Assembly (NCBI GenBank): GCA_937998865.1
Contig: CALLBR010000005.1
Span: 1-64,000, forward strand
DNA from: an uncultured bacterium
GTDB taxonomy: Bacteria; Nitrospirota; Thermodesulfovibrionia; Thermodesulfovibrionales; Thermodesulfovibrionaceae
DNA length: 64,000 nucleotides
Direction of reading: 5' to 3'
In this document: positions 1-9,185 of the stretch, in pieces
Layout of the letters: each line of letters opens with the position of its first letter
How positions within the stretch are numbered: the stretch's first letter is position 1
The notes under the pieces: generated by a model
The model's input: the letters and a program-made list of their open reading frames with translations, nothing else
What the model was told of the DNA's origin: nothing
Database searches by the model: none
Made by a program: the position numbers and the translations under genes

Positions 1-417
1 ATTCTTCATATTTCCTCTGATTTAAGGCATACTGCATCAGTTGTAAAAACAAAGAAAACTCAAGAGATGCTTTTTGATATTTTTAAGGGAGACCACGAAA
101 GATTAATGATAAGAGTTAATGCCCATCTGAAAGGTATTGACAGACTTGATCCAGAAAAACTTGCTAATTACAAGGAATGCGGATTTGGAAAGTGGTATTA
201 CGGAGAAGGGCAGAGATTTAGGGATTTACCAGGCTTTGTAGAATTTGAAGATATTCATAGAGCTTTTCACCAATTAGGGAGAGACATAGTTATTGCTCAT
301 AATTCTGGTGACCATGAGAAAGCAAAAAAACTTTTCCGTGAAATGGAAAAGAGAATCCAAGATATAAAAAGATACTTAGATAGATTAAAAGAAGGTTATC
401 TTGCAAGAATTAGTTAA
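1..417 (+). CDS. C-terminal part of a chemoreceptor/CZB-domain (zinc-binding) protein, 5' truncated by window edge
   Basis: Frame open to base 1 (ILHISSDLRHTASVVKTKKTQEM...); CZB-like pattern H..L...V....CGFGKWYYGEG...F......HR.FH..G. Confidence 0.7.
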   Translation: MLHISSDLRHTASVVKTKKTQEMLFDIFKGDHERLMIRVNAHLKGIDRLDPEKLANYKECGFGKWYYGEGQRFRDLPGFVEFEDIHRAFHQLGRDIVIAHNSGDHEKAKKLFREMEKRIQDIKRYLDRLKEGYLARIS

Positions 418-430
418 AGAATGGTATGAT
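401..430 (+). promoter_or_regulatory. Candidate sigma-70 promoter for tRNA-Ser
   Basis: TTGCAA (401-406) - 18 bp - TATGAT (425-430), 12 bp before the tRNA 5' end. Confidence 0.45.
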
Positions 431-442
431 TAAAAAAGGCTT

Positions 443-533
443 GGAGAGGTGGCCGAGTCGGTCGAAGGCAGCCGCCTGCTAAGCGGTTGTAGGGCCAAAA
501 GCTCTACCCAGGGTTCGAATCCCTGCCTCTCCG
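443..533 (+). tRNA. tRNA-Ser (anticodon GCT)
   Basis: GGAGAGG/CCTCTCC acceptor stem, long variable arm, GGTTCGAATCC T-arm, CTGCTAA anticodon loop. Confidence 0.93.
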
Positions 534-545
534 TTTTTTCAAAAA

Positions 546-1157
546 ATGGATCCCTATTCATTAATATCTCAATTTTCATATGTGGGACTCTTTATTCTCC
601 TTATCTTGGGAGGTCTTGGGATTCCCTTCTTCCCTGAAGATTTAATTCTTATATCCTGTGGAATGTTAATATCTTTTGAAATTATTGAACCAGTTCCAGC
701 CACTGTAATTGCCTATTTAGGTCTTGTGATTTCTGATTCTATGCTCTACTACGCTGGAAGAAAGTTTGGAAGAAAAATTATTACAAATAGCAGATTTGCG
801 AGAATTATATCACTGCCTAAATTTCTTCTCTTGGAGAGAAAATTTAAAAAACACAGTATTCTCATTATGCTTGCAGGAAGGCTTCTTGTAGGTTTTAGAG
901 CTCAGGTTTTTCTCTTGGCAGGAATGACCAAAGTTTCATTTATAAAGTTTTTTTTAATAGATGCTATAGGTGCTGCTATTGTTCTGACAATTATGATTTA
1001 TGCTGGGTATATGGGAGGAGTATTTCTTGATAAAGTGAAAAAAGGGATTCTTTATATGGAATATGCTCTTGCTTTTTTAATAATCCTTGGAGTTATTTTA
1101 TTATTAATTTACCTTTCTCGAAAGTATCTAAGAATAAACAACAAAAATTCTAAATAA
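546..1157 (+). CDS. DedA family membrane protein
   Basis: Hydrophobic, N-terminal GLGIPFFPEDLIL and GR..VGFRAQVFLLAGMTKVSFIKF motifs typical of DedA/SNARE-associated family. Confidence 0.8.
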   Translation: MDPYSLISQFSYVGLFILLILGGLGIPFFPEDLILISCGMLISFEIIEPVPATVIAYLGLVISDSMLYYAGRKFGRKIITNSRFARIISLPKFLLLERKFKKHSILIMLAGRLLVGFRAQVFLLAGMTKVSFIKFFLIDAIGAAIVLTIMIYAGYMGGVFLDKVKKGILYMEYALAFLIILGVILLLIYLSRKYLRINNKNSK

Positions 1158-1210
1158 ATAGCCTTTTAAAAAGCATTAAAGTCTTTTAAGATTCCTTGTT
1201 GTTCCAAATG

Positions 1211-1234
1211 GCACACCTGAAGATTTTCATGTGC
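1211..1234. promoter_or_regulatory. Interrupted dyad, possible activator binding site (UAS)
   Basis: GCACAccTGAAgattTTCATGTGC, about 80-100 bp upstream of the predicted sigma-54 start site. Confidence 0.35.
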
Positions 1235-1286
1235 AAAATAGACCAATCTAAGTTTTTTCTTCTCTATATATTTCAACAATTTTTAA

Positions 1287-1303
1287 TTGGCAAGCCTATT
1301 GCA
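1287..1303 (+). promoter_or_regulatory. Sigma-54 (RpoN) -24/-12 promoter
   Basis: TTGGCAAGCCTATTGCA compared with YTGGCACGRNNNTTGCW; GG-N10-GC spacing exact. Confidence 0.7.
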
Positions 1304-1338
1304 TGCGGATTTTTTAAGAACTTAAAGGAGGTGTGTTG

Positions 1339-1752
1339 ATGAAAAGGATTTTAGTATGTTTTGATGGTTCTGAGTGGTCACAAAGGGCTCTAAATGAAGC
1401 CATCAATTTAGCACAGAAATTTGACTCTCACATTACTGTTCTTTCTGTTATCCCAAAAGTTTGCTTTTTAGAGGTTGGCGTTGATTGCGCTACAGTGGAG
1501 GCAATATTTAAAGCCGAAATGGAGGGAAATCTAAACAGAGCAAGACAAATTCTTGAGGAAAAGGGGGTGAAAGGAGAAACCATTATACTGGAAGGTACAC
1601 CAGCAGATGTTATAGTGGATTATTCTAAGAACGCTTTTGATTTAATTGTCCTTGGCTCCAAAGGCAAAGATGCTACAGAAAGGACACTCTTTGGAAGTGT
1701 AACTCAAAGGGTGGCAGCAAACGCCACTCAATCAGTCTTAATAGTCAGATAA
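1339..1752 (+). CDS. Universal stress protein UspA family
   Basis: MKRILVCFDGSEWSQRAL... and GSKGKDATERTLFGSVTQRVAANATQSVLIV; AAAGGAGG SD before ATG 1339, so the ORF-track start at 1333 is probably too early. Confidence 0.88.
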   Translation: MKRILVCFDGSEWSQRALNEAINLAQKFDSHITVLSVIPKVCFLEVGVDCATVEAIFKAEMEGNLNRARQILEEKGVKGETIILEGTPADVIVDYSKNAFDLIVLGSKGKDATERTLFGSVTQRVAANATQSVLIVR

Positions 1753-1774
1753 TATTTTATCGGAGGTAAAACAT

Positions 1775-3019
1775 ATGAAAAACTTTTTAAAATTCTTAAC
1801 AGTTCTGATGATTTTATCAGTCTTTTCCGTTACAGTTTATTCTCAAACATCAACAGAGAAAAAAGATTCAGAACCACCGAAGGAAGCATCTCCTGCAGAT
1901 AAAATTATTGTTCAGGTAGACAAAAATCAGCTTTCTGGAGGAGGTAAGATAATAATTACTGGTAAAGCACCAGCAGGAAGAGATGTGTATATTGAAGTTT
2001 GGTCAGAGAAAACTGTTAGAGCAGCAAGATTAGATGCTGATCCTGATCCAAAAACAGGTAAAAGGCCCTATATCTTCTATATGACTGATGAGATGCCCGG
2101 TTTTTACAGATTAATTTTACCTGAAAAATACAAATCAATTTTGGAGGAGGAAAAAGCTAAAGGCAAAAAATGGAGTGTTTCTGAAATAATTAAAAAATCC
2201 GGAGCAGATGCTGTTTATGGCTATCCAGCAAAAATTAAGATTGACAGATATCAAACCACTCTATGGGAAAGTATCATTGGTTCAAGAGGTACTAAACTAG
2301 AGCCAATGGATGAAAAGGAAAATAAGCGGAGATCAATGCAACTTCTAAAGGCAAGATTTCGTACCGTTGGCAATGTCTTCTCTTCAAATTTAAAAATTGA
2401 AGAAGACGGAACTTTTAAGGCAAGTGTTGAACTTCCAGAAAACGCTGCACCTGGTAAATATTTTGTAGTTGCAAAAGTTGACAAGGATTTAAAAAGTGAA
2501 CCCCTGGTAGTTCAGAATGACATCTCTTTCCCAAGTGTATATTTGCCTAATGCAGGAAGAACTGTTAATGTCCTTTGGCCCTTCCTTTTAACAGCTGCCA
2601 TTACAACTTTTGGAGTTTTGATGGGTGCTGGTGGTGGATTTATTCTTAATCCAATCCTCGTTATGCTCGGTCTTCCTCATACAGTTGTGGCAGGAACTGT
2701 AATGCCCACAGTTCTTTTCTCCCAAGGTACAGGAATCTATAACTATTCCAGAATTAACTTTATAAGCTTAAAACTTGGTATAACCTTAGGAATTGCAATG
2801 CTTGTGGGTGGTTTTATTGGTCCAAAACTTACAGAGCTCATAACTTTAGAACAGTATAAATTCCTATTTGGGTGGGTTTTGATAATTTTAGCAGCTTTAA
2901 TGTTCTGGCAGACAACACCAAAATATCTCGAGAAGAACAAGAAAGAACAAGCTATATTGAAGGAATTTAAAAAGAGAGCTGAAGAAGCTGCAAAGAAAAA
3001 AGCTGAAGGAGGTAAATAA
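1775..3019 (+). CDS. TauE/SafE-type transporter N-terminal half fused to a secreted/periplasmic domain
   Basis: Signal peptide, about 230 aa hydrophilic domain, then TM half with GAGGGFILNPILVMLGLPHTVVAGT motif; ends in a charged Lys/Glu tail. Confidence 0.7.
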   Translation: MKNFLKFLTVLMILSVFSVTVYSQTSTEKKDSEPPKEASPADKIIVQVDKNQLSGGGKIIITGKAPAGRDVYIEVWSEKTVRAARLDADPDPKTGKRPYIFYMTDEMPGFYRLILPEKYKSILEEEKAKGKKWSVSEIIKKSGADAVYGYPAKIKIDRYQTTLWESIIGSRGTKLEPMDEKENKRRSMQLLKARFRTVGNVFSSNLKIEEDGTFKASVELPENAAPGKYFVVAKVDKDLKSEPLVVQNDISFPSVYLPNAGRTVNVLWPFLLTAAITTFGVLMGAGGGFILNPILVMLGLPHTVVAGTVMPTVLFSQGTGIYNYSRINFISLKLGITLGIAMLVGGFIGPKLTELITLEQYKFLFGWVLIILAALMFWQTTPKYLEKNKKEQAILKEFKKRAEEAAKKKAEGGK

Positions 3020-3021
3020 AT

Positions 3022-3411
3022 ATGAGGATTGAATTTTGGGGACAAGAATTTAAGGCAAATCTTTTTATAGGTATACCAGGTGCTTTTCTCATAGCTGTTG
3101 TATCGTCCATGTTTGGTTTTGGTGGAGGTCCTTTTATGGTTCCTCTCATGGCAGTTGGTATGAGGCTACCCATGTATGTTATAGTGGGAAGTTCTCTCCT
3201 TGCTATTTTCTTCAATACCCTTATGGGTACCTTCAGGCATTATGGATTCGGTAATTTTGATTTAATATTTTTCTTGATTATGTTTCCTGGAGCAATTTTG
3301 GGAGGATATTTAGGACCTAAGATTGCAAAAAAACTAAATCCTGTTATTGTAAAAAGAGTTGCCTGTCTTGGTCTTTTGATTCTTGCACTACAGTTATTGG
3401 GAGTATTTTAG
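3022..3411 (+). CDS. TauE/SafE-type transporter C-terminal half
   Basis: GFGGGPFMVPLMAVGMRLPMYVIVGSSLL repeat motif; four predicted TM segments; starts 2 nt after the upstream stop. Confidence 0.7.
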   Translation: MRIEFWGQEFKANLFIGIPGAFLIAVVSSMFGFGGGPFMVPLMAVGMRLPMYVIVGSSLLAIFFNTLMGTFRHYGFGNFDLIFFLIMFPGAILGGYLGPKIAKKLNPVIVKRVACLGLLILALQLLGVF

Positions 3412-3423
3412 GAGGTCAGAGAA

Positions 3424-5511
3424 ATGAAATATTCAGTTTTTAGCCATTGCAGTATGTGCTCCGTAAGATGTCCTGTTAGAGTGGAAGTTCAAGATGGTAG
3501 GGTAAAATGGCTTGAGGGAAATCCTTATGTTCCTGGCATGGAGGGTAGCCTCTGTGCCAGGGGCTCAGCAGGTATTGCTCTTCTTTATGATTCTGAGAGA
3601 CTTCAATATCCTATGATTAGAACTGGGCAGAGAGGTTCAGGACATTTCAAAAGAGTAAGCTGGCAAGAGGCATTTAGTTATGTTTCTGAAAAAGTAAAGG
3701 AAATTCAGTCTAAATATGGAAATAGAACTCTTGCATTACTTGACAGAGGAGGAGGGTTATTTGGCGAGATCCAAAGGTTAATAGTAAGAGGTATGGGGTC
3801 TCCAAATTATTTTAGTCATGACGATTTTTGTAGAAATAATGTGAATCAAGCATATCAGTGTCTCTTAGGTTATACGAGACCAGAGGTAGGATATGACTTT
3901 GCTAACACAAAACACATGGTATTCTTTGGTAGAAATGCCATTGAGGCTTTAGGAGTAAGAGAGGTAAATAACATTATTAAAGCTCTTGAGGATGGAGCTG
4001 ATCTGACTTACATTGATGTGAGAGTATCAAAGACTGCCACAAAAGCCACAAGATTTTTCCAAATAAGACCAGGATCAGACTATGCTCTCACTTTAGCTCT
4101 CATTCACACAATTTTAAGAGAGAATCTATATGACAAAGATTTCATCGATAGATTCATGACGGGCTTGCCAGAACTGGAAGATTTTGTTAAGAACTACACA
4201 CCTCAGTGGGCTGAAAGGGAGACAGGAATTCCAGCTTATGAAATTCAAGGTTTAGCAAGAGCATTGAGTGAGGCAAAGCCAAGAGTTATCCTCTATCCGG
4301 GATGGTTTGCCGCAAGATATATGGATGCTTTTTATTTTGCTCAATCTGTAATAATTCTAAATGCTCTCCTTGGAAGTATTGAACAAAAAGGAGGTCTTAT
4401 TTTAGCTAAGACACCAAAAGAGGTAGGTGCAAAGGGATTAAACAGTCTTTTAGAGAGAATTCCAGCACCTCAGGAAAAAAGAGTTGAACAAGAAGAAGGT
4501 AAAGGTTTTCTATTTGATGGTACAGGTCATATTCTACATCTCTACAGAGCAATAAAAACTGGCCAACCCTATCCCATAAAAGCGCTATTTGTAGTTAGGT
4601 ATGATCCCTTTGCAGGAATTCCAAAAAAGGACATAGAAGAACTCCTAAACGGTTTAGATTTATTAGTGACAATTGATGTTAACTACTCAAACACCTCTTG
4701 GTATGCAGATGTGGTTTTGCCAGAATCCACCTATCTTGAAAGAGACGATATAATTGGAATGCAAAGAGGAGCCAAACCTACTTTAGTTATGAGAAAACAG
4801 GCAATAAAGCCAATTTATGATACAAAAGGTAAATGGGAGATTGTAAAGGGTCTTCTTGAAGCTTATGGAGTTGGTGAATACATGCCCTATGAGACTATTC
4901 AAGATCTTTGGAATTACCAACTGGAGGGAACAGGAATCAAGATTGATGATTTTAATAAAACAGGACAGGTAGCCCTTTGTAAAGATCCTAAAATGTATTC
5001 AAGAGATGAACTTAAATTTAGAACACCTTCTGGTAAAATAGAGATTTTATCAACTAAGATGGCTGAAAGAGAGGTGCCCTTTTTCTTGGAATATCAATCT
5101 CCTTTAAAGCCCAATACTGATGAAGGCGAATTCAGACTTCTCTTTGGAAGAGTAGCTACTCATACTCATGTTCAGACTCACAATAATAAATATCTTAATG
5201 AAATACTGCCTGAAAATGACCTTTGGATTAATGATAAAGTAGCTTCCAAACTGGGCATAAAAGATGGTGACTGGGTAGAGGTTTCTTCTGGTGATTTTAC
5301 GGGTAAGATTCGTGCTAAAGTGACTCCCTTTATTCATCCTGAGGCTGTATTTATGTATAGAGGTTTTGAAAATGAAGTTCCTTGGAAGAGTCGTTCCTAT
5401 GGTAAGGGATTAAATGAAGGAAGACTACTGAAAGGAGCTTTTGACAGAATGGCATATGGAAGCCATACAGGTGCTCTCTTTGAAAATTTTGTAAAAGTAA
5501 AGAAGGCTTAA
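3424..5511 (+). CDS. Molybdopterin (bis-MGD) oxidoreductase, PsrA/PhsA-like catalytic subunit, no Tat signal
   Basis: HCSMCSVRCPV...CARG Fe-S motif, ADVVLPESTYLERDD, C-terminal molydopterin-binding domain; HDDFC candidate Mo ligand. Confidence 0.82.
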   Translation: MKYSVFSHCSMCSVRCPVRVEVQDGRVKWLEGNPYVPGMEGSLCARGSAGIALLYDSERLQYPMIRTGQRGSGHFKRVSWQEAFSYVSEKVKEIQSKYGNRTLALLDRGGGLFGEIQRLIVRGMGSPNYFSHDDFCRNNVNQAYQCLLGYTRPEVGYDFANTKHMVFFGRNAIEALGVREVNNIIKALEDGADLTYIDVRVSKTATKATRFFQIRPGSDYALTLALIHTILRENLYDKDFIDRFMTGLPELEDFVKNYTPQWAERETGIPAYEIQGLARALSEAKPRVILYPGWFAARYMDAFYFAQSVIILNALLGSIEQKGGLILAKTPKEVGAKGLNSLLERIPAPQEKRVEQEEGKGFLFDGTGHILHLYRAIKTGQPYPIKALFVVRYDPFAGIPKKDIEELLNGLDLLVTIDVNYSNTSWYADVVLPESTYLERDDIIGMQRGAKPTLVMRKQAIKPIYDTKGKWEIVKGLLEAYGVGEYMPYETIQDLWNYQLEGTGIKIDDFNKTGQVALCKDPKMYSRDELKFRTPSGKIEILSTKMAEREVPFFLEYQSPLKPNTDEGEFRLLFGRVATHTHVQTHNNKYLNEILPENDLWINDKVASKLGIKDGDWVEVSSGDFTGKIRAKVTPFIHPEAVFMYRGFENEVPWKSRSYGKGLNEGRLLKGAFDRMAYGSHTGALFENFVKVKKA

Positions 5512-5521
5512 GGAGGATATT

Positions 5522-6028
5522 ATGAGCATCTACTACATATATCAAGATCACGACCGATGCATAGGTTGTTATGCCTGTGAAGTTCACTGTAAAACAAAAA
5601 ATGAACTTCCCCTTGGACCTAGGCTTTGCAGAATCATAGAGACTGAGATAAAACTCTTAGGTGGACTTCCAAAACAAAGATTTATTTTTATGCCATGTTT
5701 TCATTGCGAAGATCCATGGTGTGTGAAGGCTTGCCCAACAGCAGCTATGCAGAGGCGTTCAAAGGATGGAATAGTATTTGTTGAACAGAGCCTCTGTGTT
5801 GGGTGTAAATCTTGTATTACTGCTTGTCCATGGGGAGTACCTCAGTGGAATCCTGAGACAGGTAAAGTGGTAAAATGTGATTATTGTAAAGACAGAGTAG
5901 ATGAGGGTCTTAAGCCTGCCTGTGTTACCAAATGCACTACAAAAGCTTTGAAATTTATTACTGCCGATGAAGCTTCAAAACTCAAGAGAGAAAGATTCGT
6001 AAAGGATACTTATGCCTCTTTATACTGA
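5522..6028 (+). CDS. 4Fe-4S electron-transfer subunit, PsrB/DmsB/HybA-like (four clusters)
   Basis: [39 protein letters not shown]...CVTKC. Confidence 0.88.
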   Translation: MSIYYIYQDHDRCIGCYACEVHCKTKNELPLGPRLCRIIETEIKLLGGLPKQRFIFMPCFHCEDPWCVKACPTAAMQRRSKDGIVFVEQSLCVGCKSCITACPWGVPQWNPETGKVVKCDYCKDRVDEGLKPACVTKCTTKALKFITADEASKLKRERFVKDTYASLY

Positions 6029-6536
6029 TAATAAAGATTTAATTGTAGTAGAGGAAAACACTAAGATAATAAAGGGTAGTAATGTTATCATTACTACCCT
6101 AGATAAGATTGTCAATTGGGGAAGATCTAACTCTTTATGGCCACTTACTTTTGGATTAGCCTGTTGTGCTATTGAAATGATGGCTGCAGGAGCTTCTCAT
6201 TTAGATCTTGATCGCTTTGGCATTCTTTTTAGAGCCTCACCTCGGCAAGCTGATGTCATCATTATTGCAGGCACTGTTACTTATAAAATGGCACCTATTG
6301 TAAAGCGTGTTTATGATCAAATGCCAGAGCCTAAATATGTAGTAGCCATGGGAAGCTGTGCTTGCACAGGAGGTATATTCGATACTTACAGTACTGTTCA
6401 AGGAGCAGATCAATTTTTACCTGTAGATGTTTATATTCCAGGATGCCCTCCAAGACCTGAAGCTTTAATGCAAGGTTTAATTAAATTAAAAGAAAAAATA
6501 ATGAAGGAAGAGGGAAGATGGGGCAGTTGGAAATAG
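6012..6536 (+). CDS. nuoB: NADH-quinone oxidoreductase-like subunit B
   Basis: [39 protein letters not shown] (N2 cluster ligands). Confidence 0.93.
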   Translation: MPLYTDNKDLIVVEENTKIIKGSNVIITTLDKIVNWGRSNSLWPLTFGLACCAIEMMAAGASHLDLDRFGILFRASPRQADVIIIAGTVTYKMAPIVKRVYDQMPEPKYVVAMGSCACTGGIFDTYSTVQGADQFLPVDVYIPGCPPRPEALMQGLIKLKEKIMKEEGRWGSWK

Positions 6537-7723
6537 AAAAAGTAGATGAAACAACTTTTGTTCTACAAATGGGACCTCATCATCCTGCCACTCACGGGGT
6601 GCTTAAACTTTTTTGTGAATTCGAAGGTGAAAGAGTAAAGAAGATTTTACCTGAAGTAGGTTATCTTCACAGGGGAATAGAAAAATTAGCTGAGTTTAAA
6701 ACTTATCCAGCTGCTATGACTCTCACAGATAGACTTGATTACATATCAAGCATGTCAAATAATATTGCTTATTGTTTAGCTGTTGAGAGATTAATGGGTA
6801 TAGAGCCTCCAGCTCGAGCAAAATTTATAAGAACCATGGTGGCAGAGCTTACAAGACTTAGTAGCCACCTTCTTTGGCTTGCCACTCATGCCCTTGACAT
6901 TGGTGCCATGACTGTTTTTCTTTATGCTTTCAGAGAGAGGGAACAAATATTACAATTTTTCGAGAAAATTTGTGGTGCACGTCTCACTGTGAGCTACCCA
7001 AGAATAGGAGGGGTTAGATTAGACATAAAGAAACATGTTTTAGAAGAAATTTATGAATTTATGAAGGTTATGGTAAAAAGAGTAGATGAATACGAAACTC
7101 TTCTCACGGAAAATCGTATTTGGATAGCAAGAACCAAAGGAATAGGAGTTATCTCTCCTGAAGAGGCTGTTTCCTTAGGAATTACGGGTCCTGCTTTGAG
7201 AGGTTCAGGAGTTTATTATGATATAAGAAAACACGCTCCATACGATGCCTACAGTGAGGTTGATTTTGAAGTGCCCTTGGGAGAGCATGGTGATACCTAT
7301 GATAGGTATTTATGTAGAGTTCGTGAGATGAGGCAATCTGCTTTCATTGTAAAGCAATGTATTGAGAAAATGCCCGAAGGTGAAATTCTGGCTGAAGACT
7401 CACCTGACATAGATTTAGCTCCTCAATCAAAAAGGATAATAAAAGGGGGGGAATCTCTTTGGAGTGGTTTTGTAGAATTTACTGATGAAAAATATGAAGT
7501 GCTTCCAAAAGGGGAAATTTATTCAGCTGTGGAAGCTCCCAAAGGAGAATTAGGGTTTTACATTGTAAGTGATGGAGGAGGCAAACCCTATAGGATGAGA
7601 GTGAGAGCTCCTTCCTTTATTCATATATCAGCTATACCAAAGCTTTGTGAGGGACATCTCCTTGCAGACATAATTGCCATAATTGGAACTCTTGACATTG
7701 TTATGGGAGAGGCTGACCGATGA
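6518..7723 (+). CDS. nuoD: NADH-quinone oxidoreductase-like subunit D
   Basis: [28 protein letters not shown]-terminal [35 protein letters not shown]. Confidence 0.93.
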   Translation: MGQLEIEKVDETTFVLQMGPHHPATHGVLKLFCEFEGERVKKILPEVGYLHRGIEKLAEFKTYPAAMTLTDRLDYISSMSNNIAYCLAVERLMGIEPPARAKFIRTMVAELTRLSSHLLWLATHALDIGAMTVFLYAFREREQILQFFEKICGARLTVSYPRIGGVRLDIKKHVLEEIYEFMKVMVKRVDEYETLLTENRIWIARTKGIGVISPEEAVSLGITGPALRGSGVYYDIRKHAPYDAYSEVDFEVPLGEHGDTYDRYLCRVREMRQSAFIVKQCIEKMPEGEILAEDSPDIDLAPQSKRIIKGGESLWSGFVEFTDEKYEVLPKGEIYSAVEAPKGELGFYIVSDGGGKPYRMRVRAPSFIHISAIPKLCEGHLLADIIAIIGTLDIVMGEADR

Positions 7724-8292
7724 GCAATTTTTTAAAAAGATTATTTTTCCTTGATTTGATTAAAGGATTAATTATAACCTTTAAGACCATATTTACAACA
7801 CCAGTAACGATTCGTTATCCAAAACAGAAAAGGGCAATTGAGCCTGGTTTTAGAGGTAGACATGCTTTTGTTCGTGACCCAGAAACTGGCAAAGAAAGAT
7901 GCGTTGCCTGTACTAAGTGTGCTCAAGTTTGTCCTTCTCAATGCATATACATAGACTTCGTCATAAACTCAGAAACTGGAGCAAGAGTGCTAAGAAAGTA
8001 TGAAATTGATGCTCTAAGATGTATTTTTTGTGGTTACTGTGAAGAAGTCTGCCCAGTTAATGCCCTTGTGCTTACAGAGTTTTTCGAGTATGCCTCCTAT
8101 GACAGAGAAACTAATTATTTTAATAGAGAGAAGCTTCTTAACAATTGGGATGACTTTATCAAACATCATGAGGAAGAGGAATACCTTAATAAATTTTGGT
8201 ATCTGCCGGGAATAAACAGACGGAGATTACCTTCAGCAAAAAGAAATCCCAAGGCAGTTTTGAAGTTTATGAATAAAGGAGAAGAATATTAA
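7720..8292 (+). CDS. nuoI: NADH-quinone oxidoreductase-like subunit I
   Basis: Two 4Fe-4S motifs CVACTKCAQVCP and CIFCGYCEEVCP. Confidence 0.9.
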   Translation: MSNFLKRLFFLDLIKGLIITFKTIFTTPVTIRYPKQKRAIEPGFRGRHAFVRDPETGKERCVACTKCAQVCPSQCIYIDFVINSETGARVLRKYEIDALRCIFCGYCEEVCPVNALVLTEFFEYASYDRETNYFNREKLLNNWDDFIKHHEEEEYLNKFWYLPGINRRRLPSAKRNPKAVLKFMNKGEEY

Positions 8293-8673
8293 ATGGAACC
8301 AGGAAATTACATACCAACTAAATATTTACCTGTTATCATTGCTTTAGCCTTTTCAACAATTTTTGGGGTGGGAGGATTATTGATTAATAAAATATTGGCT
8401 CCAAAAAAATTCAATCCTGTCAAACTCATGAGCTATGAGAGTGGTAATCTTCCGAGTGGAGATACTAGAAGTAGATTTTTTATAGGATTTTTTTTGCTTG
8501 CCATACTATTCGTGGTATTTGATGTAGAGGTAATATTTTTATATCCCTGGGCTTTAGCATTTGATTTGATTTCCTTAGAAGGATTTTGGGCCATGTTAAT
8601 TTTTATTAGCCTTATTTTATTAGGTTATATTTATGAGATTTTTATAGGAGCCCTCCAATGGCACAAGAAATAG
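8293..8673 (+). CDS. nuoA: NADH-quinone oxidoreductase-like subunit A
   Basis: YESGNLPSGDTRSRFFIGFFLLAILFVVFDVEVIFLYPWA. Confidence 0.93.
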   Translation: MEPGNYIPTKYLPVIIALAFSTIFGVGGLLINKILAPKKFNPVKLMSYESGNLPSGDTRSRFFIGFFLLAILFVVFDVEVIFLYPWALAFDLISLEGFWAMLIFISLILLGYIYEIFIGALQWHKK

Positions 8674-9185
8674 GAAATCTTCAAAAGTTAATAGAAAAAG
8701 TGAGAGCTCTCTTTGCAACAGAAATAATTGAGATAAAAGAGTTTAGAGGGCAGACTGCAATACTGATAAATAAACAAAATGCAAAGAAGATTATTAAATA
8801 TCTAAAGGAACAAGAAGGTTTTAATCATCTTCAGGATCTTTGCGGAGTTGATTATTATCCAGAAAAACCAAGATTTGAAGTTGTTTACAATCTATACAGT
8901 ATTTGGAGAAAAATGCATCTAAGAGTAAGAGTTAAAGTTCATGAGGAAGACCCCGAAATAGATACTATTACAGATCTTTGGCAAGGGGCTAATTGGCACG
9001 AAAGAGAATGTTATGACATGTTTGGTATTAGCTTTAAGGGACATGCAGATTTAAGAAGAATACTCATGCCAGAAGACTGGAATGGTCATCCTCTTAGAAA
9101 AGATTATCCTTTAAAGGGCAAGGAAATTTGGAGCGGCTTTAGACAGTTATTTAATCAAAATTACCTTGATGATGGAGGATATTAA
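8658..9185 (+). CDS. nuoC: NADH-quinone oxidoreductase-like subunit C
   Basis: ATDLWQGANWHERECYDMFGISFKGHADLRRILMPEDWNGHPLRKDYPLKG-type signature. Confidence 0.93.
   Translation: MAQEIGNLQKLIEKVRALFATEIIEIKEFRGQTAILINKQNAKKIIKYLKEQEGFNHLQDLCGVDYYPEKPRFEVVYNLYSIWRKMHLRVRVKVHEEDPEIDTITDLWQGANWHERECYDMFGISFKGHADLRRILMPEDWNGHPLRKDYPLKGKEIWSGFRQLFNQNYLDDGGY

Noticed and set aside
449-637. 62-aa ORF on + strand
   Set aside because: Runs through tRNA-Ser and the dedA start in another frame; no family resemblance
2743-3045. Antisense ORF opposite the TauE-like gene
   Set aside because: Shadow of a well-supported CDS, composition typical of antisense frames
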